Assembly (NCBI RefSeq): GCF_025460805.1
Contig: NZ_JAMXFJ010000039.1
Location: 1-39,504 of the forward strand
From: Microvirga sesbaniae
Lineage (GTDB): Bacteria > Pseudomonadota > Alphaproteobacteria > Rhizobiales > Beijerinckiaceae
Length of the DNA: 39,504 nucleotides
Reading direction: 5' to 3'
The position numbers and the translations under genes are program-made. Numbering within the stretch: the stretch's first letter is position 1; every line of letters begins with the position of its first letter. The notes under the pieces are model-generated. The model was not told where the DNA came from. It did no database searches and was given only the letters and a program-made list of their open reading frames with translations. Of this stretch, positions 1 through 8,814 are shown one piece after another.

Positions 1-537
1 CGGGCCGCAGCACCCGCTCGCGCTCCGGCGGCTGGCGCCCTGAGAGTCTGGTCATCCCGCACCTCCCATCAGGTACAGAAGACCCCCACCACTACACTCT
101 ACCAGACAGCCGGCTTTGCCGTCCTAGTTTTTTTGATCGCGGACGCAGCGCGCGGCCCATCGAGCTCCTTCGGAGCTGGTATGTTGAAAGCAGATGCACT
201 TGTGGCAATAGCGCAGCCGCCCGTGCCCGCGGGGGCTGGATTAAAAGTCCGGGGCTCCGGATCAGTGGGGATCAAGGTGCGCCGCTATGCTTTTCTCTCC
301 CTAGTTTCTGTCGCAGCGTCATATGTCAAGGCTGGCCTACATGAGATCCTCGGGAACGGCCGCAAATGGCACATTCGCGAAGTAGACCGAATGTCTGCTG
401 TCGAAGGGGACAACAGACATTCCTGTCGCTGAGCGAACATCACTGCCTGACCCGAAGCGGACGTTCGACCGTGAACGAGCAACGTGTGCCGCCTATCGAA
501 CGGTTATCCGCGTTACCGCAGTCACTCAGACGGCTCA
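1..537. other. Left-edge stretch without a recognised gene
   Basis: No protein family is recognisable on either strand. The plus frame starting at base 1 stays open to a stop at 430-432, but its translation is low-complexity Ala/Pro/Arg at first and then resembles nothing I know. It could be the decayed 3' end of a gene outside the window, or chance openness in GC-rich DNA. The part from about 350 to 480 looks like non-coding intergenic sequence. Confidence 0.3.
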
Positions 538-1446
538 TCAGGCTAGTGGTATCGGCGAGATGCGTTTTGGAAAGTCCACTTCTGCCGCCAAGCGAGACAA
601 CTTGTCCGGGTTCTTGACGATGTAGATCGCGGCGATCCCGTCCTCGCGGATGTCGAGTGCGGTTGTCTGAAGCAGGCCGCCTCCATCGAGGCTGACGTAG
701 CCTGGTAGGCCGTCGATGGTGACGACACGAAGCAGCGTCGGCGGCACGGCATCCTTGCGCCGCTGCCCGGCAAAAAGGCGCAGGGCCCGCTCGACGCCCC
801 GGATGACATTGCGGAAGGCAAGGACCTTGCCGCCGCCATCGGTGTGGATCTCGACATTCCTGGCCAGCAGCACTGATAGCGCCGCCACGTCCCCGTCCCG
901 CGCCGCGGCGAAGAAGGCACGGGTGATCCGGTCCGCATCCGCGGGTTCGACGTTGAAACGGGGACGTGCGACCTGCACGTGCTTGCGGGCGCGCGCCGCG
1001 AGCTGACGAACCGCGGCCGGCTCGCGGCCGAGGGTGATGGCCACTTCGGTCAGCGGCACGTCGAAGACGTCATGGAGAAGGAAAGCGGCCCGCTCCAGAG
1101 GCGACAGACGTTCGAGGGCCAGCATCAACGTGACCGTGACGTCGTCGGCGACCGTCTCGTCCGGCTCCACGGAACCCACGAGAGGATCGGGCAGCCAGGG
1201 TCCGACATAGGTTTCCCGCCGCGCCCGCGCGGAGCGGCGTCGGTCGAGGCACAGGCGTGTGACGATGCGGGTTAGGTAGGCGGGAGGCGAATCGATGCCA
1301 CCCTCCACCCCAACCCACCGCAGCCATGCGTCCTGCACGACGTCCTCCGCCTCGGTGAGCGAGCCCGTCATCCGGTAGGCCAGGCGTGTCAGGCGCCTGC
1401 GCTCCGCCTCGAATTCGGTGGTCCGCCGATCGTCCATCGCCACCAT
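538..1446 (-). CDS. ECF41-family RNA polymerase sigma factor (SigJ-like)
   Basis: Extracytoplasmic-function sigma factor that directs RNA polymerase to a small set of promoters. The 302-aa product has region 2 (about residues 12-75), region 4 (about 105-158) and a C-terminal SnoaL-like extension (about 170-295). ECF41 hallmarks are visible: WLPDPLV at 84-90 in the linker, DGGGK at 203-207 and NPDKL at 279-283. In this family the extension replaces an anti-sigma factor and tunes activity. The start at 1446 is chosen because GAGGAA lies 9-10 nt upstream; the frame is open further, to 1572, and an ATG at 1437 is also possible. It is divergent from an AhpD-like gene, the classic ECF41 neighbour, and its own upstream region carries an ECF41-type promoter, so autoregulation is likely. 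Confidence 0.93.
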   Translation of the reverse strand: MVAMDDRRTTEFEAERRRLTRLAYRMTGSLTEAEDVVQDAWLRWVGVEGGIDSPPAYLTRIVTRLCLDRRRSARARRETYVGPWLPDPLVGSVEPDETVADDVTVTLMLALERLSPLERAAFLLHDVFDVPLTEVAITLGREPAAVRQLAARARKHVQVARPRFNVEPADADRITRAFFAAARDGDVAALSVLLARNVEIHTDGGGKVLAFRNVIRGVERALRLFAGQRRKDAVPPTLLRVVTIDGLPGYVSLDGGGLLQTTALDIREDGIAAIYIVKNPDKLSRLAAEVDFPKRISPIPLA

Positions 1447-1512
1447 CCGCCCCGTTTCCTCGCCGACCATATCCGCTTTCCCGTCGCCCGCGCATCCCGA
1501 ACCCGAGGATAA

Positions 1513-1539
1513 GACGATCGGACGTGCCCGGATGTGACA
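1513..1539 (-). promoter_or_regulatory. ECF41-type promoter reading into the sigma gene
   Basis: On the minus strand TGTCACA (1539-1533) is followed after exactly 16 nt by CGTC (1516-1513). This is the -35/-10 arrangement known for ECF41 sigma factors (TGTCACA-N16-CGTC). The sigma start codon lies about 65 nt downstream. It implies that the sigma factor drives its own gene. Confidence 0.75.
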
Positions 1540-1571
1540 TCGGCCGCTTCGAGCGGAAATGCGGAGTGGCA

Positions 1572-1598
1572 TGTCACACCCTGACCGCTTGGCCAGTC
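1572..1598 (+). promoter_or_regulatory. ECF41-type promoter reading into the AhpD-like gene
   Basis: TGTCACA at 1572-1578, a 16-nt spacer, then AGTC at 1595-1598, one base off the ECF41 -10 consensus CGTC. It lies about 50 nt before the ATG at 1646. It pairs with the opposite-strand copy at 1513-1539, so both divergent genes should answer to the same sigma factor. Confidence 0.65.
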
Positions 1599-1645
1599 AT
1601 AGCTTCGAACGTCGATCTCCGGCGTTCCGAACATAGGGATGTGTC

Positions 1646-2101
1646 ATGAGCGAGAACAAACGGCTGGTCTGGAACGAGGTGGCGCCGCAGGGTGCGAAGG
1701 CCCTTTTCGGCGTCCACCACTACATCACCACGGGCACCGACCTGCCCCACGAACTGATCCACCTCGTCTTCCTGCGTGTTTCGCAGATCAACGGCTGCGC
1801 GCACTGCATCGACCTGCACACCCGGGACCTCCTGGAAACGATGCCGATCGAGAAGGTCGTCCTCGTTCCGGTCTGGGCCGAGGTGCCCCACCTGTTTCCC
1901 GACAAGTACCGCGCCGCGCTCGCGTGGGCGGAGGAAGTCACGCTCGTCAGCGAGACGCACGCCTCCGACGAGGCCTATGCGGCCGCAAGCGCGGCTTTCG
2001 CGCCCAAGGATCTCGTGGACCTCACGATCACGATTGCGGCCATGAACGCGTTCAACCGGCTGGGCGCGCCCTTTCGGCTCCCGGTCAAGGCCAAGGCCTG
2101 A
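1646..2101 (+). CDS. Carboxymuconolactone decarboxylase / AhpD-like protein
   Basis: A 151-aa single-domain protein of the CMD/alkylhydroperoxidase D fold. The redox signature is present: Cys51-x-x-Cys54 followed by His58 (GCAHCIDLH), as in AhpD-type peroxidases, so a thiol peroxidase or related detoxification role is more likely than ring-cleavage catabolism. The ATG at 1646 follows an AGGGAT box at good distance. Divergent from the ECF41 sigma gene with a 199-bp shared upstream region, and preceded by an ECF41-like promoter. CMD-family proteins are the most usual targets of ECF41 sigma factors. The substrate cannot be told from sequence. A second AhpD-like gene occurs at 11547-12026. Confidence 0.9.
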   Translation: MSENKRLVWNEVAPQGAKALFGVHHYITTGTDLPHELIHLVFLRVSQINGCAHCIDLHTRDLLETMPIEKVVLVPVWAEVPHLFPDKYRAALAWAEEVTLVSETHASDEAYAAASAAFAPKDLVDLTITIAAMNAFNRLGAPFRLPVKAKA

Positions 2102-2121
2102 TCCGCTTCTTTGCATCGTCA

Positions 2122-2145
2122 CGGAACGGCCCCGGCGCCGTTCCG
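2122..2145 (+). terminator. GC-rich hairpin after the AhpD-like gene
   Basis: Perfect 9-bp inverted repeat CGGAACGGC (2122-2130) / GCCGTTCCG (2137-2145) with a 6-nt loop, 20 nt past the stop codon. There is no clear run of T after it, so it may act as a 3' stabiliser or a weak intrinsic terminator. Confidence 0.5.
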
Positions 2146-2312
2146 CTTCCGCCATTCACGATCCAACCCATGGCTGTGAGCGTCGGGCTGCGAGACACTG
2201 GCCTAACCCTTCAGTCCCACACCGCACACCGGCTACACAGACGGGACCAGTGTCTGCTGCGTGGCCGCTGGACCCGAAAGCCGACAGTCCACATTCTACT
2301 CGTAGCCGACCA

Positions 2313-3299
2313 TTAGACGCGAACAGAATTGCTTCTCCAGACATGCCCGGTCAGGTGCTCGCTCAATGCCCACAATTGGCTAGCCATGTCAGGATCGATC
2401 GCCCACGGCCGCACTCCCCGGGGTTCCTCAAGATTGTCCGAGGCTACAATCGCGACGTCACAGTCCTCGCAGTAGACCCCGCCCAGTCCCTGAAGCTGCG
2501 AACTCGTGGCGCACCACACGCTGGTTGCCGCGCCTTGTTGCGCGTTCTTAATACCGCGGGCAGGATCGATGATAGGGCTGCCATCCTCGTCGAGGGCACC
2601 TTGGGCTTGAATCTGCTCGCGTGTCATATGCCTCGACAGATTTGTGAGGATCGCCCCGGGATGGAGGGAGAAGGCCCGAATGCCGTCGGACTCGCCGAGC
2701 CGATCCAGCATCAATGCGAAGAGGATATTGGCGGTTTTCGACTGTCCGTAGGCAATCCAGGGATCGTAGGCGCGCCGATCGAAGTTCGGATCGTCCAGAT
2801 CGATCCCAGAGATCCAATGCCCTCGGGAAGAGACGGCGACGACGCGTGCTCCCTCGGCTCGCCGCAGGGCAGGTGCTAAGCGCACAGTCAGTTGGAAATG
2901 TCCAAGATGATTGGTGGAGAGTTGGGACTCGTACCCTCGGCCATCGCGGGCGAGAGGATTGGCCATGATGCCGGCATTGTTGACGAGGATATGAAGCGCC
3001 TTGCCTGACGCCAGGAAACGGTCGGCAAAGGCATCGATGGACCCCGGTTCCATCAGGTCAAGCACCTCCAACGATGTGCCAGGCATGTCTGTCAGTGCTT
3101 GACGGGCCCGGTCCGGATCGCGTGCTGGCACGATGACACTTGCCCCAGCCGAGACGAGGGCGCGTACGGTCTCCAGGCCGATCCCAGCATAACCGCCAGT
3201 CACGATAGCGACCTTGCCGGAAAGGTCACGACCTGCGACGACCTCAATCGCGGTCGTCGACGGGCCGAACCCGGAGTTCAAGGGAGTCTGGAAAGTCAT
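2313..3299 (-). CDS. Short-chain dehydrogenase/reductase (SDR)
   Basis: NAD(P)-dependent oxidoreductase of the classical SDR family, close to the retinol dehydrogenase/WW-oxidoreductase-like group. Visible motifs: cofactor loop TGGYAGIG (34-41), NNAG (107-110), catalytic Ser in the AVSS segment (about 157-158) and Tyr184-x-x-x-Lys188. At 328 aa it is longer than a minimal SDR because of an N-terminal lead and a C-terminal extension typical of this group. The start at 3299 has AAGGAGA five nt upstream. It is divergent from the cupin-AraC regulator at 3386, and such pairs are common, the regulator controlling the oxidoreductase. The substrate is unknown. A related SDR lies at 4428-5345. Confidence 0.9.
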   Translation of the reverse strand: MTFQTPLNSGFGPSTTAIEVVAGRDLSGKVAIVTGGYAGIGLETVRALVSAGASVIVPARDPDRARQALTDMPGTSLEVLDLMEPGSIDAFADRFLASGKALHILVNNAGIMANPLARDGRGYESQLSTNHLGHFQLTVRLAPALRRAEGARVVAVSSRGHWISGIDLDDPNFDRRAYDPWIAYGQSKTANILFALMLDRLGESDGIRAFSLHPGAILTNLSRHMTREQIQAQGALDEDGSPIIDPARGIKNAQQGAATSVWCATSSQLQGLGGVYCEDCDVAIVASDNLEEPRGVRPWAIDPDMASQLWALSEHLTGHVWRSNSVRV

Positions 3300-3385
3300 G
3301 GGCTTCTCCTTCGCCAAGAGCATGCTCCACCATGGACGGATTTTGAATGCTTGATCGTGCGCCAGTTCTGCGCGATCGTCCGGAA

Positions 3386-4330
3386 ATGAATGATCCCTTG
3401 TCCGATATGCTGGCTATGGTCGAGGCGCGAAGCCTCTTGTCCGGCCGTCTCGTTGCCGGTGGCACCTGGGGCGTGCTCTTTCCGCCTCCCGAGAAGATCA
3501 AATTCAGCGCTCTCCTGTGGGGCGAGTGTTGGCTCATGATGGAAGGGGCGGCCGATCCCATCCGTCTGGAGGCTGGAGATGTGATTGTCGTCAATGGTCA
3601 ACGATCCTTCACACTGACCAGCGATGTGGATGTCGACCCCGTCGATGCGAGAGAGTTGTTTCGGGACGCTCCGGATAACGTGGCAAGGATTGGCGTCGGG
3701 GACGAGGTGTCCTTGTTCGGCGGGCACATTGCGCTCGATGCCGTGCGTGCAGACCTGCTGATGAATGTGCTGCCACCCCTGATCCATGTCAGATCCGCGA
3801 GGTCTGAGGCGGGAGTCCTACGCTGGCTGTTGGAGCAGTTGGTAGGGGAACTGGGCGCTCATCGCCCCGGAGGAGCGCTCGCGTCCTCTCACCTCGCTCA
3901 ACTGATGTTCGTGCAGGTTCTGCGGGCTTATCTCGCCACCAGCGCCCATTCATCGGACGCCAGTTGGCTTCGGGCCCTGGCTGATGATCAGATCGCCCCA
4001 GCCCTGCGTCTGATCCACGCCAACCCCAGTCGCTCCTGGTCGCTGGAGGAACTATCCCGCGCGAGTGCAATGTCCCGAACGACCTTTGCTGCCCGCTTCA
4101 AGGAGGTGTCTGGCGTGTCTCCGGTCGCCTACCTGCTGGCTTGGCGCATGCGACTGGCTGAACGTGCACTTCGTCATGGCGACGCGCCGATCGCCTCGGT
4201 TGCACTGTCGGTTGGTTACACATCAGAGAGCGCTTTCAGCAATGCCTTCAAGCGCAGCTCAGGGATGTCCCCCAGAAGCTATCGCTCCAGGTTGCGCATG
4301 GGACAAACGGACGAAGATGCTCCGGCTTGA
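3386..4330 (+). CDS. AraC-family regulator with N-terminal cupin domain
   Basis: About 314 aa. The first half is the cupin ligand/sensor domain (Cupin_6 type; residues about 5-175, including the GDVIVVNGQ strand-turn). The second half is a double helix-turn-helix AraC domain (about 205-305), with the recognisable last helix and the end motif around GYTSESAFSNAFKR and SGMSPRSYR. The start is placed at the ATG at 3386; an ATG at 3347 in the same frame would add 13 residues. It is divergent from the SDR at 2313-3299 with 86 bp between, so it most likely senses a substrate of that enzyme and controls both genes. The effector is unknown. Confidence 0.88.
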   Translation: MNDPLSDMLAMVEARSLLSGRLVAGGTWGVLFPPPEKIKFSALLWGECWLMMEGAADPIRLEAGDVIVVNGQRSFTLTSDVDVDPVDARELFRDAPDNVARIGVGDEVSLFGGHIALDAVRADLLMNVLPPLIHVRSARSEAGVLRWLLEQLVGELGAHRPGGALASSHLAQLMFVQVLRAYLATSAHSSDASWLRALADDQIAPALRLIHANPSRSWSLEELSRASAMSRTTFAARFKEVSGVSPVAYLLAWRMRLAERALRHGDAPIASVALSVGYTSESAFSNAFKRSSGMSPRSYRSRLRMGQTDEDAPA

Positions 4331-4427
4331 AACGGTAGTCGCAAGATCGGACAGCGGCCGTCAGGACAACCGCTACGCCATGTCATGAGGCTCAATGAGC
4401 ATCATGGAAGTCGAACCGTAGTTTGGA

Positions 4428-5345
4428 TCAGGCGATCAAAGGACGGAATGCTTCCCAAAGACGCTCAGCATTTCCGGTATCGAGCGCATAATGCGCGACG
4501 CCCTTCCAATCGTCCGGGCGCTTCATCACGCTTGGAGCCTCGTTGCAGTCCTCGAAATATCGTCCACCGATTCCCTCCAGTAAAGGCGAGGCGGCCAGCA
4601 GGACGGACGTGGCAGCGCCCTGCCGCGGTGTCTTCCGGCGCTCGGGCGGCGTCTTCAGGCCACCTGTGTGCCTCTGGAGATTGGTGGCGATCGCGCCAGG
4701 GTTCAGGGCATTGGCGACGATGCCGTCATCCGCCCAACGCCGCGTCACCTCCACAGCCAGGAGGGCGCAGGCGGTCTTGGACTGCCCATAAGCCACCAGC
4801 GGATCGTAGGGCAGGAAGTTGAAGTGGGGATCGTCAAAGATCACCGGAGCGATCAGGTTCCCGCTTGAGCTGACCGAGACGATACGGGCTCCACTCGCGT
4901 CCGCAAGCGCCCGATGGAGACCCACGGTCAGCGCAAAATGCCCAAGGTAATTGGTGGCGAACTGCATCTCCCAGCCCTCGTGGGTGCGCTCGAGTGTGGG
5001 AAGGGCCATGATGCCTGCATTGTTGACCAGAATATGCAAGGGGCCGTCCCAGTCGGCTGTGAAAGTGCGAACGCTGCCTTGATCGGACAGGTCAAGGGAC
5101 CGGACACGAACGCCGGAATTGCCCGTCGAGGAACGGATCGCGGTGGCCGTTGCCTCTCCGGCTTCCAGGTTGCGTACGGCCAGCGTTACTTCGGCTCCGG
5201 CATGGGCGAGAGTCCGTGCGGTTTCGATTCCAATGCCGGAGGACGCTCCGGTCACGATGGCACGTTTCCCGGTTAGATCGACGCCAGCAAGGATCTGGTC
5301 GGCAGTCGAGTGAAATCCAAACGGTGTCTTGACGGGGCTCATCAT
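4428..5345 (-). CDS. Short-chain dehydrogenase/reductase (SDR)
   Basis: A 305-aa NAD(P)-dependent SDR of the same subgroup as the enzyme at 2313-3299. Motifs: TGASSGIG (32-39), NNAG (108-111), VSVSSSG with the catalytic Ser (about 157-161), and Tyr186-x-x-x-Lys190. The start ATG at 5345 follows AGGGAA and a second ATG follows at once. Its end converges with the AraC gene (stop 4330). It lies 82 bp downstream of, and in the same direction as, the TetR gene at 5428-6066, so the two may be co-transcribed. The two neighbouring SDRs share an ending that contains a GGxYxEDC segment, suggesting duplication. Substrate unknown. Confidence 0.9.
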   Translation of the reverse strand: MMSPVKTPFGFHSTADQILAGVDLTGKRAIVTGASSGIGIETARTLAHAGAEVTLAVRNLEAGEATATAIRSSTGNSGVRVRSLDLSDQGSVRTFTADWDGPLHILVNNAGIMALPTLERTHEGWEMQFATNYLGHFALTVGLHRALADASGARIVSVSSSGNLIAPVIFDDPHFNFLPYDPLVAYGQSKTACALLAVEVTRRWADDGIVANALNPGAIATNLQRHTGGLKTPPERRKTPRQGAATSVLLAASPLLEGIGGRYFEDCNEAPSVMKRPDDWKGVAHYALDTGNAERLWEAFRPLIA

Positions 5346-5427
5346 TCATTCCCTTGGAAGATAGACATTCACTAGGCTGAAGGTCGCAGTGATGGGCCGG
5401 ATCCGGCGATCGTAGCGACCGAACCAA

Positions 5428-6066
5428 TCAAAGGCGCCTGTTCGCACCGATGCCTATGAGGAACGTATCCACGCACGCCTCGACATAGTGCCGGATCTCC
5501 GCAGCCGATGGCGGTGGGCGAAGACCGAGCACGACCTCAAGATGCACGTTGTTGCGCATCATCGCGACGAATTGTTCGGCTAGGATCTTGGTATGCACGA
5601 TGTTTTCAGGGAGTTCCCCGCTGTCCCTGGCGGCATCCAAAACTTGAGCCAAGCCGGCGGTTGCCCGGGCCGGACCCTCCTCGAAGAAACGGCGGGCAAG
5701 ATCCGGGAAGCGGCCGCTCTCGGCAATGACGGTCCGATAGATGCCGACCAGGGCCGGACCTGTGTAGATGTCCAGCACATGCAATCCATAGGCCAGCAAG
5801 GCCTCGCGCAGGTCCCGTGGCTGCGCGCGATCCACCTCAAGGCTCGACAGCACGTCCTTCGCGGTTTCGAGCATCAGGGCGATGAACAGTCCCTCCTTGT
5901 TCCCGAAGGCGCTGTAGATGTTCCGCTTCGACCCTCCGGCCCGCTTGATGATCGCGTCGATGCTCGTGGCGGCATAGCCGCGCTCGAAGAACAACGCAGC
6001 CGCGGCCGCGAGGATCTCATCCTGTCGCGGCGCCCGAGACACCTCAGGTTGGTTCAGATCGCTCAT
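5428..6066 (-). CDS. TetR/AcrR-family transcriptional repressor
   Basis: A 212-aa repressor. The N-terminal TetR helix-turn-helix spans about residues 14-62 (ILAAAAALFFERGYAATS, then SKRNIYSAFGNKEGLF). The ligand domain resembles the AcrR C-terminal group. It is divergent from the efflux pair at 6155-8775, and the 88-bp gap contains two palindromic 16-bp boxes. The usual logic is that the repressor holds the pump genes off until a toxic substrate binds its C-terminal domain. The same transcript may continue into the SDR at 4428-5345. Confidence 0.92.
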   Translation of the reverse strand: MSDLNQPEVSRAPRQDEILAAAAALFFERGYAATSIDAIIKRAGGSKRNIYSAFGNKEGLFIALMLETAKDVLSSLEVDRAQPRDLREALLAYGLHVLDIYTGPALVGIYRTVIAESGRFPDLARRFFEEGPARATAGLAQVLDAARDSGELPENIVHTKILAEQFVAMMRNNVHLEVVLGLRPPPSAAEIRHYVEACVDTFLIGIGANRRL

Positions 6067-6098
6067 CCGATCTCACATCCTCCGGTTACCTCTTGACT

Positions 6099-6144
6099 GG
6101 TAATGATCGTTACCACATATGTCAATCCGGTACTAATCATTACC
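6099..6144. promoter_or_regulatory. Twin palindromic operators for the TetR repressor
   Basis: Two 16-bp inverted repeats of the same design: GGTAATGATCGTTACC at 6099-6114 and GGTACTAATCATTACC at 6129-6144. Each is a near-palindrome built on GGTA/TACC arms, and the centres are 30 bp apart, close to three helical turns. They fill the gap between the divergent tetR and hlyD genes. Assignment to this TetR protein rests on position only. Confidence 0.7.
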
Positions 6145-6154
6145 GGAGCGGGTC

Positions 6155-7183
6155 ATGACCCTGTCGCCAAAGAAGAAGCTTGTCGGTGTCGCTCTATGCC
6201 TGGGTGGCATCGTCGCCGGAGGGGCCATCTTCCTGATCGGAGGCGGCGCGGTCAGCACCGACAATGCCTATGTCCGGACCGACATCACCTCAATCGCGCC
6301 GAGGGTCGGCGGCTACGTCAGGGAAGTCGCTGTCTCGGACAACCAGAGCGTGGCGGCCGGCGACATCCTGTTCCGAATCGACGACGAGGATTACCGTGCC
6401 AAGGTGGCTCAGGCTGAAGCAAACGTGGCTGCTGCCAGGGCGCGCCTGACAGGCGCGCAGGCCGAGATCGACCTCCAGCAAAGCATGATCCTTCAGGCCG
6501 AGGCGCAATACCTGACGGCAACGGCCGAACTGGAGCTGGCCGAGAAAATCAGCGCCAGGCGGCTCAGTCTCGTTCGCACCAACGCCGTCAGCACGGCGCA
6601 GGTCGATGAGAGCGAAAGCGCTCTTTCACGGGCGAAGGCCGGATTGGCCGGTGCGGAGGCCGCCACGGAGGCGCAGCGTCGCAGATTGGCGTTGCTTGAG
6701 GCTCAACTCCAGGGAGCGCAGGCCGCGTTGAGGCAGGCCGAGGCTTCTCGTGACCTTGCCCGGATCGATCTCGACAACACGATCGTGCGCGCTCCCGTCG
6801 CCGGCCGCATCGGCAATCGCCAGATACGCCAAGGCCGTCTCGTCGCACCGGGAGTGAGCCTCCTCGATATCGTGCCGACCCAGGATGTCTGGGTGGTCGC
6901 AAACTTCAAGGAGACCCAGTTGCCCCATGTCGCGCCGGGCATGGCCGCTCGGATCAAGGTCGATGGCCTGCCGGATGTTCCCTTGAACGGAAGGGTCGAG
7001 AGCATTGCTCCGGGCAGCGGCGCGACCTTCTCGCTCCTCCCGCCCGACAATGCGACCGGTAACTTCGTCCGCGTGGTCCAGCGTGTGCCGGTCAGGATCC
7101 GGTTCGAGTCCCATCCGATGCTGGATCGGGTCCTGCCGGGCCTCTCCGCACGCGTGACCATCGATCAGGGTTCAAGCCAATGA
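6155..7183 (+). CDS. HlyD/EmrA-type membrane fusion protein of an efflux pump
   Basis: A 342-aa periplasmic adaptor. One N-terminal membrane segment (about 8-30) is followed by the first half of a barrel-sandwich/lipoyl domain (about 40-75, with DNAYVRTDITSIAPRVGG), a long alpha-helical hairpin rich in Ala, Glu and Gln (about 78-205), the second lipoyl half (APVAGRIGNRQIRQG, about 212-228) and a beta-barrel domain. It links an inner-membrane pump to an outer-membrane channel. The ATG at 6155 follows a GGAG box. The stop overlaps the start of the MFS gene by 4 bp (ATGA), so translation is coupled. Very likely repressed by the divergent TetR protein. No outer-membrane channel gene is present nearby. 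Confidence 0.93.
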   Translation: MTLSPKKKLVGVALCLGGIVAGGAIFLIGGGAVSTDNAYVRTDITSIAPRVGGYVREVAVSDNQSVAAGDILFRIDDEDYRAKVAQAEANVAAARARLTGAQAEIDLQQSMILQAEAQYLTATAELELAEKISARRLSLVRTNAVSTAQVDESESALSRAKAGLAGAEAATEAQRRRLALLEAQLQGAQAALRQAEASRDLARIDLDNTIVRAPVAGRIGNRQIRQGRLVAPGVSLLDIVPTQDVWVVANFKETQLPHVAPGMAARIKVDGLPDVPLNGRVESIAPGSGATFSLLPPDNATGNFVRVVQRVPVRIRFESHPMLDRVLPGLSARVTIDQGSSQ

Positions 7184-8775
7184 GCAGTTCGCGCGATGAA
7201 CCGGCGTGCGCCCCGCGCGCCATGGCTGGGGTGCTCCTGATGACCGGCATCATCCTTACCGCGTTCGCCGATGCAGTCTCGGGAACACTTCCGGCGCTTG
7301 GACGTGCCGACATGTCCGGCGACCTGGCGACAACGCCCGATGAGTTCGCCTGGCTCGACATCGTCCATACCACGGCCAGGATCATGGGATTCGCCGCAGC
7401 GCCCTGGCTCGTCTCCCGCGTGCGACCGACCGACGTTGTCGTGGCCGCGAGCCTGATCCTCGCCACGGCCAGCGGCCTTGCTGGGCTGATCATCAATCTG
7501 GAAACCCAGGCCATCCTCAGATCGGTCCAGGGTCTTGCCGGCGGCGCACTGCTGGTAGCGGGCCAGAGCATCGTGTTCTGGGTGTTCCCGCGTGCGCATC
7601 AACCGCTTCTCCAAGCCGTTTTTGCTGCGGGCGCCGTGGTCGCTCCGGGCACCATCGCTCCGGCGTTCCAGGGCTGGATCATCGATGTATGGTCATGGGA
7701 ATGGGTGTTTATAACTGTCGTTGCGATCGGTGCCCTGGCCGCAGGATTGATCATCCTCTCCGGCGTCGCCGTCCAGCGTGTGCGTCCAACGCGCCCGTTC
7801 GATCTGATTGGGTTCGCGCTGCTCAGCATGGCCGTTCTCCCGTTGACGTTCGTGCTCAGCCAAGGGAGCCGCTGGGATTGGCTGGCCTCGGAGCGCATCG
7901 TCCTTGGCCTGACAGCCGCCGTGCTTGCATGCGCAGCGTTCCTGGTCCGACAGCAACGGAGCGGCTCCCAAGCCCTGCTCCAAACCTCTGCATTTGCGAC
8001 GGAAACCTTCGCTTTTGCCTTTGTGATCAGCTTCGTTGCCGGTGCCGCCCTGTTCGGCAGCGCATTCGTGCTCCCCGCCTTCCTGACGGGCGTTCTGGGA
8101 TACACTCCCCTGTCGGCAGGGTCCTTGCTCCTGCCGGGGTCTCTTCCATTCCTTGCCGCCCTCATCGTTGCGGCGATCCTGGTCCAAAAGGCGAAGCTGC
8201 CGGGACTGGTCCTGGTCCCGATCGGGATCCTGATGGTCATGTCGGCGATGTGGCTGCTCGCGCAATCAAATCTCCAGAGCGGCAGCGGGGACATGACCCT
8301 GCCGTTGCAGATCCGGGGATTCGGGCTTGGGCTGATGTTCCTGGCGCTGACCCTGATGGCATTCGGTCAGTTGCGGGGAGCCGAGGTCGCATCGGGGATT
8401 GCATTCTTCAACATCGGACGCCAGCTAGGAGGCCTGATGGGCGTCGCCGGTCTCCAGACGCTGATTGACCACCGGGTGGCACTGAGTTCCAGCGTTCTCG
8501 GCACATACGTGACCTCGGGTGTGACCGGGGTCAGCGAACGTTTGGCCGCGACAAGTGCCGCCCTCATGGCCCGCGGGCTTGATGCGGCCCCGGCCGCCAA
8601 TGCCGCGCGTGCACTCCTCAATCGGGCACTAGGACAGCAGGCGTCCATCATTGCCTTCGACACCGCCTTTGCGACGCTGGCGCTGATGTTCATTGCCGCA
8701 GTGCCGATCCTCGTGTGTGTGAAGATCGGACTGTCGATCATCGCCCGGCGCGCCCGTCAGCCAGTTGCGGTTTGA
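7180..8775 (+). CDS. MFS multidrug efflux transporter (DHA2/EmrB-type)
   Basis: A 531-aa inner-membrane transporter with about 14 predicted hydrophobic segments, the size and layout of the 14-TM DHA2 family. It starts inside the stop of the HlyD gene (4-bp overlap). Together they form an EmrAB-like pump that uses the proton gradient to expel hydrophobic toxic compounds across both membranes. The loop after TM2 is less conserved than in E. coli EmrB. The substrate cannot be inferred. It ends 39 bp from the convergent cyclase gene. Confidence 0.92.
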   Translation: MSSSRDEPACAPRAMAGVLLMTGIILTAFADAVSGTLPALGRADMSGDLATTPDEFAWLDIVHTTARIMGFAAAPWLVSRVRPTDVVVAASLILATASGLAGLIINLETQAILRSVQGLAGGALLVAGQSIVFWVFPRAHQPLLQAVFAAGAVVAPGTIAPAFQGWIIDVWSWEWVFITVVAIGALAAGLIILSGVAVQRVRPTRPFDLIGFALLSMAVLPLTFVLSQGSRWDWLASERIVLGLTAAVLACAAFLVRQQRSGSQALLQTSAFATETFAFAFVISFVAGAALFGSAFVLPAFLTGVLGYTPLSAGSLLLPGSLPFLAALIVAAILVQKAKLPGLVLVPIGILMVMSAMWLLAQSNLQSGSGDMTLPLQIRGFGLGLMFLALTLMAFGQLRGAEVASGIAFFNIGRQLGGLMGVAGLQTLIDHRVALSSSVLGTYVTSGVTGVSERLAATSAALMARGLDAAPAANAARALLNRALGQQASIIAFDTAFATLALMFIAAVPILVCVKIGLSIIARRARQPVAV

Positions 8776-8814
8776 TGGGATGCGGATGCGCAAACAACCG
8801 CTCGACAGCGCAGG

